The position numbers were made by a program, and so were the translations under genes. A stretch of 64,000 bases of DNA. Source: Silurus meridionalis. Its lineage: Eukaryota; Chordata; Actinopteri; Siluriformes; Siluridae. Below the pieces are notes generated by a model. The model was not told where the DNA came from. It did not search any database and saw only the letters and a program-made list of their open reading frames with translations. Below, piece after piece: positions 48,190-60,025 of the stretch. The stretch lies in NCBI RefSeq assembly GCF_014805685.1, contig NC_060892.1, positions 13,410,990-13,474,989 of the forward strand, read 5' to 3'. Numbering within the stretch: the first letter of the stretch is position 1; each line of letters starts with the position of its first letter.

Positions 48190-48370
48190 GCTTTTGACAA
48201 TCTGTTTTGTTTGATGTGAGCGTCCCACTGCTTAGTTAGTGTCCTAATACCTCTGATTTAACTCTATTTAATTAAAAACAAGCATACAAACAAATGCAAA
48301 GCTTTTTATCCTAAAACTGTATGGTTACACAGTTACAAAGCACTAACACTGGGGACTCCCAAAAACAACT
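48190..48370. repeat. Copy of an unclassified dispersed repeat
   Basis: GTTACAAAGCACTAACACTG followed by GGGACTCCC resembles the motif at 13442-13475. Limits uncertain. Confidence 0.4.
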
Positions 48371-49263
48371 ACCAAAAACAATGATCTTGGATAAAACTTT
48401 GGTCTCTCAACAACCCCTGTGTAACAATAATGTACTTAACACAAGTGCTTGTTTGGTATCATGAAATTGTGAAAAAGTAAACGTTTTACTGAAGGGAGCA
48501 TAAATATCCAGTAATCCAATAATCCAGTGAGTTAACAAACCTACACTGTATAGACATAAGCTCCCATTTTGCACTTTTTTCCAATTGAAGGGAAAATTTA
48601 ATGCTACTGCATCCAGAGACATCTTACACAACTGTGTGTCCCAGTGCTTAACCCGAGGTCCAGATTTCAAAAATCAATTCTTTTGTATTAATTAAACCTT
48701 GTGCATATTATAGGACGATCAAAATGTATATGGCGAGATATTTTCTAATATTGTCTAAATATTGTCTAATATTGCCACATTTTGACAGCTGAGTACAGAT
48801 GAGCTACAAACAGTACACTGTAACAAATAAACAAAAGCTCTGGAGAAGCATTTCAGAGCGAAACTTCCTGCAACACTCCGACACAGAGGAGGCATCAATC
48901 CAACTAAAAGATGAGGAACTCAACCCAGCACTAATCCCAAGGCAAGACAAATGGTGCTTCCTATTTCATCATGAATCGTGCCGTTCTAGCGGGAAGATAA
49001 TCATCTGTTCGTGCCGTCGAGAACCAGCAAGAGCTCGAAAACAAACTGCTGCTGCTGTTTTTAATTTGAAATTACTCATAATACACAGTCTTCTTTATAT
49101 AACTACAAATAAACTCCTATTACACACTACAACAAATCCATGAACTGCCCAACACCGGGACGCGGTCTTGCTGTGCAAGTCGATGGGATTTAGTAGTTAA
49201 TGAGCAAACTGGAAGAGCAGTTTCGTCCCAAAAACATGCACAAGATTACTAATGAGAAAGAGA

Positions 49264-49280
49264 GAGAAAAGCGAGAGATC

Positions 49281-49313
<33 letters not shown>
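49264..49313. repeat. Imperfect (GA)n microsatellite
   Basis: GA units with a few interruptions. Confidence 0.95.
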
Positions 49314-49315
<2 letters not shown>

Positions 49316-52300
49316 GCCTGCTTACTAAAAGAAAATATAATGAGTGTTGAAGGAGGCCCTGTTTTCTTACACAGACCTTTTACACTTTGGTGTATAATTT
49401 ATCCCCCTGGTGCAGTTCACTGAGGCAGGCTTGAGAGATTCTGCCTCATCGAGTGCAGTGCATTATGGGACACGGGCCTAAGACAGAGCTGTACTGCTCT
49501 GTACTGCTGACCCAGTTTGAGAGTTTTAAAGGCTTTAAAATGCAGTACAATTTGGTTTTATGTGTTTAAAGAATACATTGATTGATAAATGTGAAATAAA
49601 TAAGACACACCATGATGTTTAAGGTATGAAGTGTCACAGGGGGGTGCTGTCAGAGGAAAACAATCACTGACAACACAGTGTGACACAAAGCTGAGTTACT
49701 ATTACCACCCTGATTCCTTTTTCCAATATAGCATGTCCAAGAGCTTTCTGATGATTGAAGTGTGTTTATTGAAGAACTCGTGCATTATGTATTTTAAGTT
49801 ATAAATGGAAATAAAAGTCCTGAATTTCAGGTTTCACTTGACTGTTCCAATTCACTGACACTGGAGACTTATTCCATAAACACCAAACAAGCATGTCCAT
49901 AGAGGAAATTACGGAGGAAATTACACGAGTTCACAAAGCAAGCACCAGTTTCACTGGCTCTCTGAGCTCCTGTTCTGTGCACTGAGGTCTGTGTAGCAAT
50001 ATAAATATTCCTGTTTTTAGGCTCAATTGGGCAAAACAGAATGATGGCTATCATAATTGTTCCACCAGATAAGCTTTCCTATTAGAATCAAGCCCTGCAC
50101 GTCGCTTAACGTCGGAACAAAAGCCTTTGAGCCTCGAGCATAACGAACGTCATTAATCCATCATCCTCCAGGTGTCACATGAGTTCCAGATCCAGTATGC
50201 TGATCTTATGATCTTACCCAGTAAATCATTAATATCCATAGAGTTGTGATGAATACTACACAGTGTGACGGTAGAAATTAGATTCGTGATGAATGTGTTT
50301 TTCCGCGTTACGCGGTTGCACAAATCTCGCTAGTTTGATTGTCTTCTGCGCTGAATTTTTTTCCCCCTCCTTGTGGGATACTAAATGGACCATTATCGTG
50401 TCAGCTGCAGCAGCGCAGATGCATCAATCATCAGGGAGAAAACAAAACTCTGTACCTAAGGGGAATGTTAGCGGTGTTGACCTGCACAGCTCGGAAGGGA
50501 TAAACCGTTTCCAATTTGCTAACTCAAACACACGTGAGTGACTCGCATGTTCCTAAAAGTCAGATCTTTTACAGCCTGGCTTCATACCAGCAGGTGCCTG
50601 AGGAGCCATAATCCATCTCAGCTCTGTCTGACCCAACCCCCATCTCTCGCTCTCTCTAGCTCTCTCCATTTCTCTCTTTTCCTCTCTCTGCAGCTGGCCA
50701 GCTTTCCCTGTATTGTTCACAGCCTCAGGGAGGCAAGGCATGGGGGAGGACTGAGGCCCCTAAACTGCCCTCCTTTCCTTCAGCCCAAAGAGGCGACCTG
50801 CATTCCTCACGGTTGCTGTCTGAGAATGAAAATGAAGGAAGGAGGAGGGGGAAGGGAGGAAGGGAGGAATGAAGGAACGTTGCCAGCTTTTTCACTCGCA
50901 CATAAACGAAGGGAGACTTGCTTGATGCCACTCCGGCCTTCAAGCCTGGTATTTAGTGTTGTGTGTGTAGGAGACAGTAAAAATTCCCTTTTTGACTTTA
51001 TTCTGTTTTCAGATTCCCACTTTTCTCCTTGATGGACTGGATCTTTAATTTTTTTTTTTATTACATGCAAACAAGGACTCGGGGAAAGACAAAGACAAAG
51101 AAATTATCCCGATGTCAAGCCAAACGCTGATGACATGCAGCATGCAGAAGAGAGCAAGAGAGTGGGAGGGAGGGAGGGAGGGAGAAAAAAAAACAGATGT
51201 AGGCCTATATGTGAGAAAGGGCAGAGACCTTACATCCACCCTGCTCTTGACCAGTGCCTCCCAGCATGACTGCTGCTCACTTACACACTCAACAGTATCT
51301 ATTACAATAATACTCCACATTCTTGTCAAGGTCACCCTTTAGGATGAGAGGAAGAGAGGAGAAAGAGAAAAAGAGAGGAGAGGAGAACAGGAGGCAGGAC
51401 GGCAGAGGAAATCCAGATAAGCGTTTAAGAGGCGTGGGGGATTTCTCCTGCTTTAGCCCCCTTGCTTACCAGCACACTTTATCTCACAGCAAATAGAGAC
51501 ACGCTGCAAATCTGCAGGCTTACCGTTTACCAGTGTGTCAACTCAGCAGGATCCTCTTAAACTACAAACACACAATCTACACAAAATAATCCGTTTCAGC
51601 ACAAAACAAACCCAGTCTAAACAGCAACACTTGCAAACGAAATGCACACATTTGACAAAGTATATATTCACGCGCCAAATCACCTGAAACTCCCGACACG
51701 CCTCTGATACCAGTCTAAACTTTCTACACCAAAGATCAAAAGATTTTCCCCCTGTGCTAAAAGCCTCCTTACATTTTTTTGAAATTTTTTTTTTTTTTAC
51801 CTAAGAAACAGTGATGTCTTTATATTTTACATAAGGGAGCATTGATAGGTTGTTTTATTTCAGATATAATGTTTTATTTTTTGTTTTGAAATGTGATTAT
51901 ATTCTCACACATTCTCCCCTCACGGAAAAAACAAAAAGTCAATTCATGTAGAATAAAACTGTAATTCATAGAAAGAAAGAAATTTTTTTTTAAAGATTAT
52001 GGATTAGGCCACATCATTTTCCAGGACTAAATATTCTGCTTATTGTTTAAAATGAAAACATTTTTATAATGCATATAATTTTAATAAAAATTTAGTTTTG
52101 TGCTTTACAATCATACAACCAAGTACAAAGTGATATATCATGATACACCACATGCAGCTATAAAAATACAATATTGTATGATAAATCTTTTCACATCTGG
52201 CTACGTTTAGAATCGTTTTTGCATTAAAAGGTTTAAATGACCAAATAAAATAATGAATCAATATTTACAAGGACTGACAAACTTTCGTGACAAGCCAAAC

Positions 52301-52504
52301 AAGCCGGGTTATTTCGCCTGGAGGTTCGTCTGACGAGGATACAAACCGACAGGCAGTGTAATTTCAATCAATTCAAAAGTCAAACGTATAACAAGCTAAA
52401 CATGTGACTATGGAAACGGATTCAAGGTGAAGTAACTGCAGCTTGTTCTGTTTAAACAAACATCAATAATGTCAGGTTTTTTTTGTGTGTGAAAGCCAAA
52501 AAGA

Positions 52505-52507
<3 letters not shown>

Positions 52508-52569
<62 letters not shown>
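52508..52569. repeat. (GA)n microsatellite
   Basis: About 30 GA units. Confidence 0.97.
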
Positions 52570-52574
<5 letters not shown>

Positions 52575-52853
52575 ATGACATTTAAGTAATAACATACGGG
52601 AGGGTGCTTATATATAACCTTGTCCCGAAAAGTGTAATTCTCCAGTCCTGATTAATAGCTGTAGTCATTTCATTGTTTATTTACAGTAATGAGAATTATG
52701 GATTTATAGCCGCCACAACAAATAAATCCTGACCTTACAGCAGAATACGTAATTAAATAAAAAAAGCTGCTTAATGTTTGTAGCAAATCACCAATAAAAA
52801 CTCAATATCTAATTAAGAGTCACAAGATATATACAGTATTTTAGATATATACA

Positions 52854-53036
52854 TATCCAATATATAGACAAAAGTATTGGGACACCTGACATTTCCAGCC
52901 ATAACTGGTTCTTGTCCGTACTGTTACCACAAATCTGGGGGTACACAAATGTAGAAGGACACCTTTGAAAGTGGTAGCGTTACATTTTCTCTTCACTTTA
53001 ACTAGGAGACCCAAACAGAACCAGGGGTCTAAAAAC
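52854..53036 (+). mobile_element. Truncated DNA transposon with ATATGGAC-type end
   Basis: The left end reads ATATAGACAAAAGTATTGGG followed by ACACCTGAC, and an internal ACTAGGAGACCCAAAC motif is shared with 19636-20145. The right half is missing. Confidence 0.7.
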
Positions 53037-53089
53037 AAACTACTCACTCTGTACTGGAAATAAGAAGGATTTGTGCATGCAGAAAAACC

Positions 53090-53159
53090 CTAAAGAATCC
53101 ATAGCGCTAACATTAGCAGACGTGGCTAGCCGCTAATGCTAGTGCTATCGATTCTTTAG
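53090..53159. repeat. 70-nt imperfect hairpin
   Basis: CTAAAGAATCCATAGCGCTA and the following ACATTAGC pair, with about four mismatches, with GCTAATGCTAGTGCTATCGA and TTCTTTAG, leaving a loop of roughly 11 bases. It lies in the giant znf609 intron. It resembles a miRNA precursor in size but could be a foldback repeat. Confidence 0.85.
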
Positions 53160-53253
53160 CGATATATATCTAGATTCAATAATCTATCCTGACAATTCCA
53201 CATATCGAGGGAGTGAATGAATGAAGGATGGAAGAATATCTTTTTAGAAAATA

Positions 53254-53283
53254 TTAAACACACACACACACACACACACACAC
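53254..53283. repeat. (CA)n microsatellite
   Basis: About 14 CA units. Confidence 0.95.
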
Positions 53284-53599
53284 GTACGGACACACCCCAA
53301 ATGGGGTCTAACAAATGTCAACTATTTATTTTCTATTTATTTAATTTTATTTAATCCGTTTCATTTGTGTCAATTTGATTAATTACTCAATTTAATCAAT
53401 ATAAAAATGTGTATTGAATTAATTTGATTTATTTGATTTATTTTTTTTTATATTATAAAACATTATTTTATATATCATTTAACCAAGCATGCATTTTATT
53501 TGAAATTGTTTTAAAAATGTAAACTGTTGATGTCCACAAATAACAATAAACTGTGTTAATAAAAAACAAGCAATTTTATGTTTAGAATTTCTTCCCCAT

Positions 53600-53682
53600 A
53601 ACCGTACCGTAATTTAATTGAACCGTGACTGAAAAACCAAGTGCGTACCGAACCGTGAATTTTGTGTACCGTTACACCCCTA

Positions 53683-53685
<3 letters not shown>
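53600..53685 (-). mobile_element. hAT-like terminus
   Basis: Ends TGTGTACCGTTACACCCCTA, the reverse complement of a common fish hAT-type terminus, preceded by GTACCGAACCGTGAATTTTG. The related left terminus is seen at 29268. Only one end is recognisable here. Confidence 0.6.

Positions 53686-53737
<52 letters not shown>
53686..53737. repeat. (CA)n microsatellite
   Basis: About 24 CA units, starting immediately after the hAT-like terminus. Confidence 0.97.
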
Positions 53738-53738
<1 letters not shown>

Positions 53739-56194
53739 ATGAGGTTATTTCCAAACAAACAACCTTTTGTATTTCTAGCCACCCCTAGCGACCTGCGAAC
53801 TATTTATAGACGTCATGCGTTTGCTGCTTCCTCTAAACACGGGTGAGCCTCCATGTGGGTGGTACTACCTCCAACAGACACAAACACATGTGAAACGCTA
53901 AAGAAAGGAAATGTTTTTTTCCCACTAGTGTGAGAAACTTCTCAAGTTACCAGTGCCAGTTATACTCGTGCACGGCGAGCATTAAAAGCACTGGATTCGA
54001 ATGAAAGATCCTGATTCTGAGAACCTGACGTAGAAGTATCGTTCCTCCGATCGCACCACAACACCTTCCATCCTGTCTCTACTTTATAAATACAGGCATG
54101 TCAGCTTCCATTAAAGGTTTTTTCTATTATGCAGAAGTTGAGATGTGAGAAAATTTCGATCTACATCTGTCTACAACACTGGCTCCTCTCCCTTACACCT
54201 GATCCTCACTACCGCGGCATCTTCACAATTTTATTGTGAACATAAAAAAAAGCCTTAGAAACTCATCAGAGTGAGAGCTATTTTAAAGGCCACATCTGTC
54301 GGCTACACACCAAGCCTGCGATTGCTAGCCAGTTAATTTCACCGGACCACCCAGTAGCACGCATCACCCCCTTGGTGAACCTTTAACGAAGCATGGATTT
54401 GTTTAGGATATACTTTTCCTAAAGTAATAAGCTTTCAAACCAGACTAATAAATGATCCACACGTAATAAAGAGTATTAGCGTGTCGGTCCTTAAGGGGCG
54501 TCGTGTTTCTCTTTTTTTCCCCCCTTGCTTCGTTCTATTCTGCAGCTTAAGCCCCCTTTGAAAAGGCTTTGTAGGATGAATTAAAGAGGCCGGGGCGTTC
54601 AGAGAGCCGGAGAAGGAGAGGGCGGTGCCGAGCATAAGGGTCTGCTTGATGAGTATTATCATAGGAAATATAATCCTTTCATCCAGCTCTGTAAAGCTTT
54701 GTGCAGCAATGAAAGTCTGATCACACATCACTTTGGGCATAAGATCAACCACGGCTGAGCATCAGTCAAGTTATTTAAAAAAAAATAATAAGAATAAAAA
54801 TTACATAAGGATGTATATTTTCTATACATCTTTTTTTTCTATTATTTAAATGAGTGAACTACTAATCATAAATACTACAATTTACCTTAATTGGAGGACA
54901 AAAAGTAGCACCGATTTGTCTTCATGAGAACTTCATGAGCCATGAGCTCAAGACTAAAAATTGAATTAAAGTGAAAAAAAAATATACGAGATTTTCCCCG
55001 ATACACAATAAGGTTTTCTGACCAGCAAAACAGCAGTGTTTCATTTAGACGGGGAAAAAGACACTTAATACAAAAACTTATTTTTTATAAAAAAATTTTT
55101 AAAAAAAGTTAAAAATAAATACAGAATATATTTACTCAACTGAAGATCTAAGCGATTAGAACATTTTTTTTAAAATAAATAATACTTTACTAATAAAGTG
55201 AAATTATTGCTAAAAATGTGTCATGACTGAACAATTTACAAATTACAGGGTCAGATGTTCAGAATAAAACTGGGCAGAGAAGCTAAAAATCAGTCTTTGG
55301 AGCGAATTAGTCAAGGACCATCAAGGAAGCACAGGGAAAACCAAATGAGCTGAAAGCTGAAAGCATTAACGCGACTGGTTTTAAAATGTCTCTCTTTATT
55401 TTGACTCTAATGTAAGAAAGAAAGTCTGAAATCAGGAACACGTTTCATATTCACATCTGATCAGTCACTATGACCCCGTCTGAGTAGCGTGTCCTATCAG
55501 AGAAGTGCTGAGTAAGCTTTCTGCCATGTTCCGTCTGTCCCACCAGTAGAACTCGTGTGTATCCTCTAAGCTCGTCCTTTTGTGCTCTGGAAGCCACAAG
55601 CAGGAACTAAACGCCTTTTTCCCCACGACCGGAGAAATCTTCCACAATACCGTCTAATCTTCTTAAAGCAATCTTTCCTGCGACACTAACCTCATTAGGG
55701 AAAGAGTAATTCAATCCACTGCACAAAGATGTCAAACACAGCAGCAGACTTGTTAACCTTCAGGTCTTTTCACTGCTTAGTCATTTCAAAGAGAAGAGAA
55801 AAAGGGAAGGGAAATGGGGAGAAAAAAAGGAAAGAGATCCAGAAGAAGACTGAAAAGTTCCTTTAGCAAAAATGAGCCAGTCTATAAATCACTGTGTCTG
55901 ATCTAAAGGTCAAAACGGAAGCTGATCAAATGAATGGAAAATAAACCTCGGTGTCCGAGAGTTGTGAGATATGAAAGGCTAAGAACTGCCTGAAGCTCAA
56001 TCACATGGCTGAGAGATCTCAGATACTTAAAAATACTTGAAAGTTGTATATAAATGTTGCTCGAGCTCATATCTGGGTTGTGGGACGTGATAAGTACAGT
56101 GTGTGCAAAAAACAGACTGATCAGTGTTCTTTCAACTGTACGTCCATGCTGGAGAGCATCAACATGTCAAGCGTAGAGGAGTACGAATACCAGC

Positions 56195-57462
56195 AGGGTG
56201 ATAGAAAAAAAAGAAAAAGAAAGACAGACAGACAGAAAGAAAGACAGCAAGGTGAAAGCATGGTGAAAAAGAAAGACAGACAGACAGAAAGAAAGACAGC
56301 AAGGTGAAAGCATGGTGAAAAAGAAAGACAGACAGACAGAAAGACAGACAGACAGACAGCATGATAAAAGAAAAAAAGAAAAATAAAGACAGAAAGAATA
56401 AAAACAGAAAGAAAGAAAGACAGTCAGAAAGAAAAAAGAAAGAAAGCATGGTAAAATGGAAAGAAAGAAAGCAAGACTACATGGTAAAAAAGGAAAAGAA
56501 AGACAGAAAGAAAGAAAGACAGACAGACAGAAAGAAAGACAGACAGACAGACAGAAAGAAAGATAAAAGAAAGAAAGATAAAAGAAAGGTAAAAGAAAGA
56601 AAGACTGCATGGTAAAAGAAAAAGGAAAAGAAAGACAAAGAAAGAAAGACTGCATGGTAAAAGAAAAAAAGGAAAAGAAAGACAAAGAAAGAAAGACTGC
56701 ATGGTAAAAGAAAAAAGGAAAAGAAAGACAAAGAAAGAAAGACAGAAAGAAAAAAGAAAGAAAGCATGGTAAAAGAAAAAAAGGAAAAGAAAGAAAGAAA
56801 GACTGCATGGTAAAAGGAAAAAAACAAAGACAGAAAGAAAGACAGACAGAAAGAAAAAAGAAAGAAAGCATGGTAAAATGGAAAGAAAGAAAGCAAGACT
56901 ACATGGTAAAAAAGGAAAAGAAAGACAGAAAGAAAGAAAGACAGACAGACAGAAAGAAAGACAGACAGAAAGAAAGATAAAAGAAAGAAAGATAAAAGAA
57001 AGGTAAAAGAAAGAAAGAAAGACTGCATGGTAAAAGAAAAAAGGAAAAGAAAGACAAAGAAAGAAAGACTGCATGGTAAAAGAAAAAGGAAAAGAAAGAC
57101 AAAGAAAGAAAGACTGCATGGTAAAAGAAAAGAGGAAAAGAAAGACAAAGAAAGAAAGACAGAAAGAAAAAAGAAAGCATGGTAAAAGAAAAAAGGAAAA
57201 GAAAGAAAGAAAGACTGCATGGTAAAAGGAAAAAAACAAAGACAGAAAGAAAGACAGACAGACAGACAGACAGAAAGCATGGTAAAAGCAAGAAAGAAAG
57301 AAAGAAAGAAAGAAAGACAGAAAGAAAGACAGCATAGTAAAAGAAAAATAGGAAAAGAAAGACAAAGAAAGAAAGAAAGAAAAAAGAAAGAAAGAAAAAA
57401 AGAAAGACAGCATAGTAAAAGAAAAAAAGGAAAAAGAAAGACAAAGAAAGAAAGAAAGTCAG
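56195..57462. repeat. 1.27-kb polypurine satellite (GAAA/GACA-rich)
   Basis: The plus strand is almost only purines, with scattered C in GACA and T in CATGGTAAAA units. Local units of about 40-55 bases contain GACTGCATGGTAAAAGAAA. A larger block is tandemly duplicated: the CATGGTAAAATGGAAAGAAA motif at 56447 recurs at 56869 (422 bp), and GACTGCATGGTAAAAGGAAA recurs 412 bp apart (56801 and 57213). The long minus-strand open frames (F, L, S-rich, up to 329 codons) are low-complexity artefacts. Confidence 0.95.
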
Positions 57463-58475
57463 TCAATAATAGAACTGTACATTTTCAGATGGTCATATGA
57501 ATCTGGAATCAAATGGAATCACAAATGAAATCAGGGCCTCCATTTGTGTTTCCTTTCCTCATTATCTAAACAGCTCCATACACCTCCACAGCTCCACAAC
57601 CATGTTAGAAACTTTCAAGCAACATCAATCACCAGTGGCCACAATATACCCCATCAGCTGTTACTATAGAAATGGTGTGCCAATAGAAATCCCCTCTGTC
57701 CTCCGAAAAACTAATCGGTGTATTCCGAAGAATCAGATTTGAGAATTCAAAAGCGCCGCCTAAGACAAAATTAGAAACATCTGCACATCTGTATTCCAAC
57801 TCTTCCAAATGCGTACTGTAATAACACGACTTCAAAAGACTTTGAAAGCACGAAGGTTTAAGATAATTATAAAAACGCAAACTTTCTCACCCTGGTAGAA
57901 TAAAACCGAGTGTAAGACTTCTGTTAAATCTCTGTTGATTTAAAGGTCATTATCTGCTGCCTGAAAAGAGACGCCGTGAAACGGGATCTGCATTAGTTAA
58001 GCCGTGTTACCGCACACAATAGCACAATGTCTAAACACAACACCGTTTCCATGACGACAGGACATTTGTGCCTTTTCGCAAATATTTACAGGGTTTATTT
58101 TAAATTTCTAAGAGATTGGATTTCTCTAAAACTGCACAAACAACCTGACCTGAAGACACAATGCGGGTTACGGAATGTAAACAATAGAGGTGTGGCGTTA
58201 TGGGAAAATGATATGACAGTGTGGCGTGATGAAGCCCACACGTTCCTCTTACTACCATGGAGGTGATTAATGTCCTCGAACAGAATATCCAGAATGTTCT
58301 ATCCATCATAACAACATAACAGCTCATGCTTTTTATTCTGTTATAGTTACATTTCTCAGTGTGGCCAATTTATCACTTCTGTTACAGCAGCTATGACCAG
58401 TAATTCCTTTACCAGCATCCTGTTATGTTCACTCAAAATAACACAAAAAAAAAACAGTTACTGAGAACTCAATGT

Positions 58476-58720
58476 CCACTGTCCTGACACTGGAGACGCC
58501 TTCCATAAATGTAGCCTCGGTGATACTTTTTATTTGTTAACCAACAACAATTTTTATTCTATATATTATTATCATTCGTGCCATGTCAAAGCTACAAGTC
58601 CCCAAATATGCTGTTGCTATAGAAACATCAAGTATATTTTATATATACATTTCAACTCTGTCGACTCTTTCAGAAACCTACCAATCAGAAGCCTTAATAC
58701 ATTTTATTTATTAATACATC
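58476..58720. repeat. Copy of an unclassified dispersed repeat
   Basis: GACACTGGAGACGCCTTCC, then TGTTGCTATAGAAAC and CTACCAATCAGAAGCC. These three motifs occur in the same order as around 13440-13640, where the middle one is degenerate. Confidence 0.5.
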
Positions 58721-59038
58721 ACAAATCCATTGTAATACTGCAAGACAAAGCAATCGTATTGAACTGCCCGCTTTATGTCTTGTGTGGATTAAGAACAGCA
58801 CCCGGGTGAGATGAGGCTTGGGGCTGTGGAGTGTCACCTCAGTGCATTCCTAAAGACTGACTCTGTGAAGATTGCTCCTGAGGCAGTGAGAGTAGGCCAT
58901 GCTGAGGAATTTCAAATGGTGCATGCTGAAAAAACTGAAACTCAAATCTCTTACCACAGAGTCTAAACCGCTATTTCTCTAGAAAGAAAGTGATTAATCA
59001 AAAGGAAACTCTTTATTTCCCTTCTGCTCAACACCACC

Positions 59039-59043
<5 letters not shown>

Positions 59044-59094
<51 letters not shown>
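59044..59094. repeat. (CA)n microsatellite
   Basis: About 25 CA units. Confidence 0.97.
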
Positions 59095-59098
<4 letters not shown>

Positions 59099-59274
59099 TC
59101 TGCTACAGTCACTATTGATTTGTTTCGGGTATTTTCCCCCAACAGTAAAAGCAACCTACAATAGAATTCAGATTTTCTCAAATCTAATAGTTCAAACGAG
59201 TTGTAAACTGGAACGATGCTGTAACCTGATAAACACAAAAGATCAATTTAGAAAAAAAGGGTTGGTTGTGAAAA

Positions 59275-60025
59275 GGGCTGCAACAACTAATCGATAAAAT
59301 CGATGATAATCGATTAAAAAATTCCTTGTCAACGAATGCCGTTATCGATTATTTGGGATGCTCGTATTACGGCTGTGCGTGACGGCGGACATTACAGGCT
59401 CATCCGGCAGCAAGAAAAAGAGTCCCAAGTCATCCAAGGCAGCGGAGCATTTTATATATTAAACGCGACAAAGAAAACCGTATCTGGATGTTCTGCAAAG
59501 CCGAGCTTGTGTGGCATGTGTGGAAGTGATGCATGTTCCATTCTCCTTTTACAGCATTTGTCTGCTACAACAGTAACTTATCGGTTTTTAAACATGACAT
59601 ACTGCTGCTTTACTGCGTTCAAATGCTTGTTTTTATTGTTTGTATATTTAATTTATGCATATATCATTTAATGAGTATACACAATCAAATAATTATATAT
59701 TCTAGATGCTTACATCTTGACAAATAAACAGAACATCTGAATCTCTTACAAATATTGTCATAATTGTCATTATATTTTATATAATTGTCATTATATTTTA
59801 TATAGGTTTTTAAAGCATGATTGTCAACTTGCCTTCTGCAAAATACAATACAAATGTTGATTTACACAAATTGCATAACTTGATATGTTGCAAAACAACT
59901 GATTGAAAATATATTTAATATCCGATTAATCGAAGGGTGTGTGTGTGTGTGTGTGTGTCCCCGAAGGGAGGGGGGTGGAATACGATTTATCGATTTTGTA
60001 AATGATCGCTAGCCGTAGCCCTATT
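59275..60025 (+). mobile_element. Decayed hAT transposon remnant
   Basis: Starts AGGGCTGCAACAACTAATCG and ends with CGCTAGCCGTAGCCCT, which reversed reads AGGGCTACGGCTAGCG, a matching but diverged end. Flanks GTTGTGAAA and ATTGTAAAT may be a decayed 8-bp duplication. At 59400-59520 broken frames show S-K-A-A-E-H-F and N-A-T-K-K-T-V, as in BED-finger starts of hAT transposases. A (GT)n tract lies near the right end at 59937-59958. Confidence 0.65.

Noticed and set aside
50538..51032. 164-codon plus-strand open frame
   Set aside because: Composition is biased by CT-rich and GGA-rich simple sequence, and overlapping frames are open on both strands. No homology recognised.
56167..57466. Open frames of up to 329 codons rich in F, L and S on the minus strand
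   Set aside because: They are translations of the GAAA/GACA polypurine satellite, occur in several frames at once and have no domain similarity.
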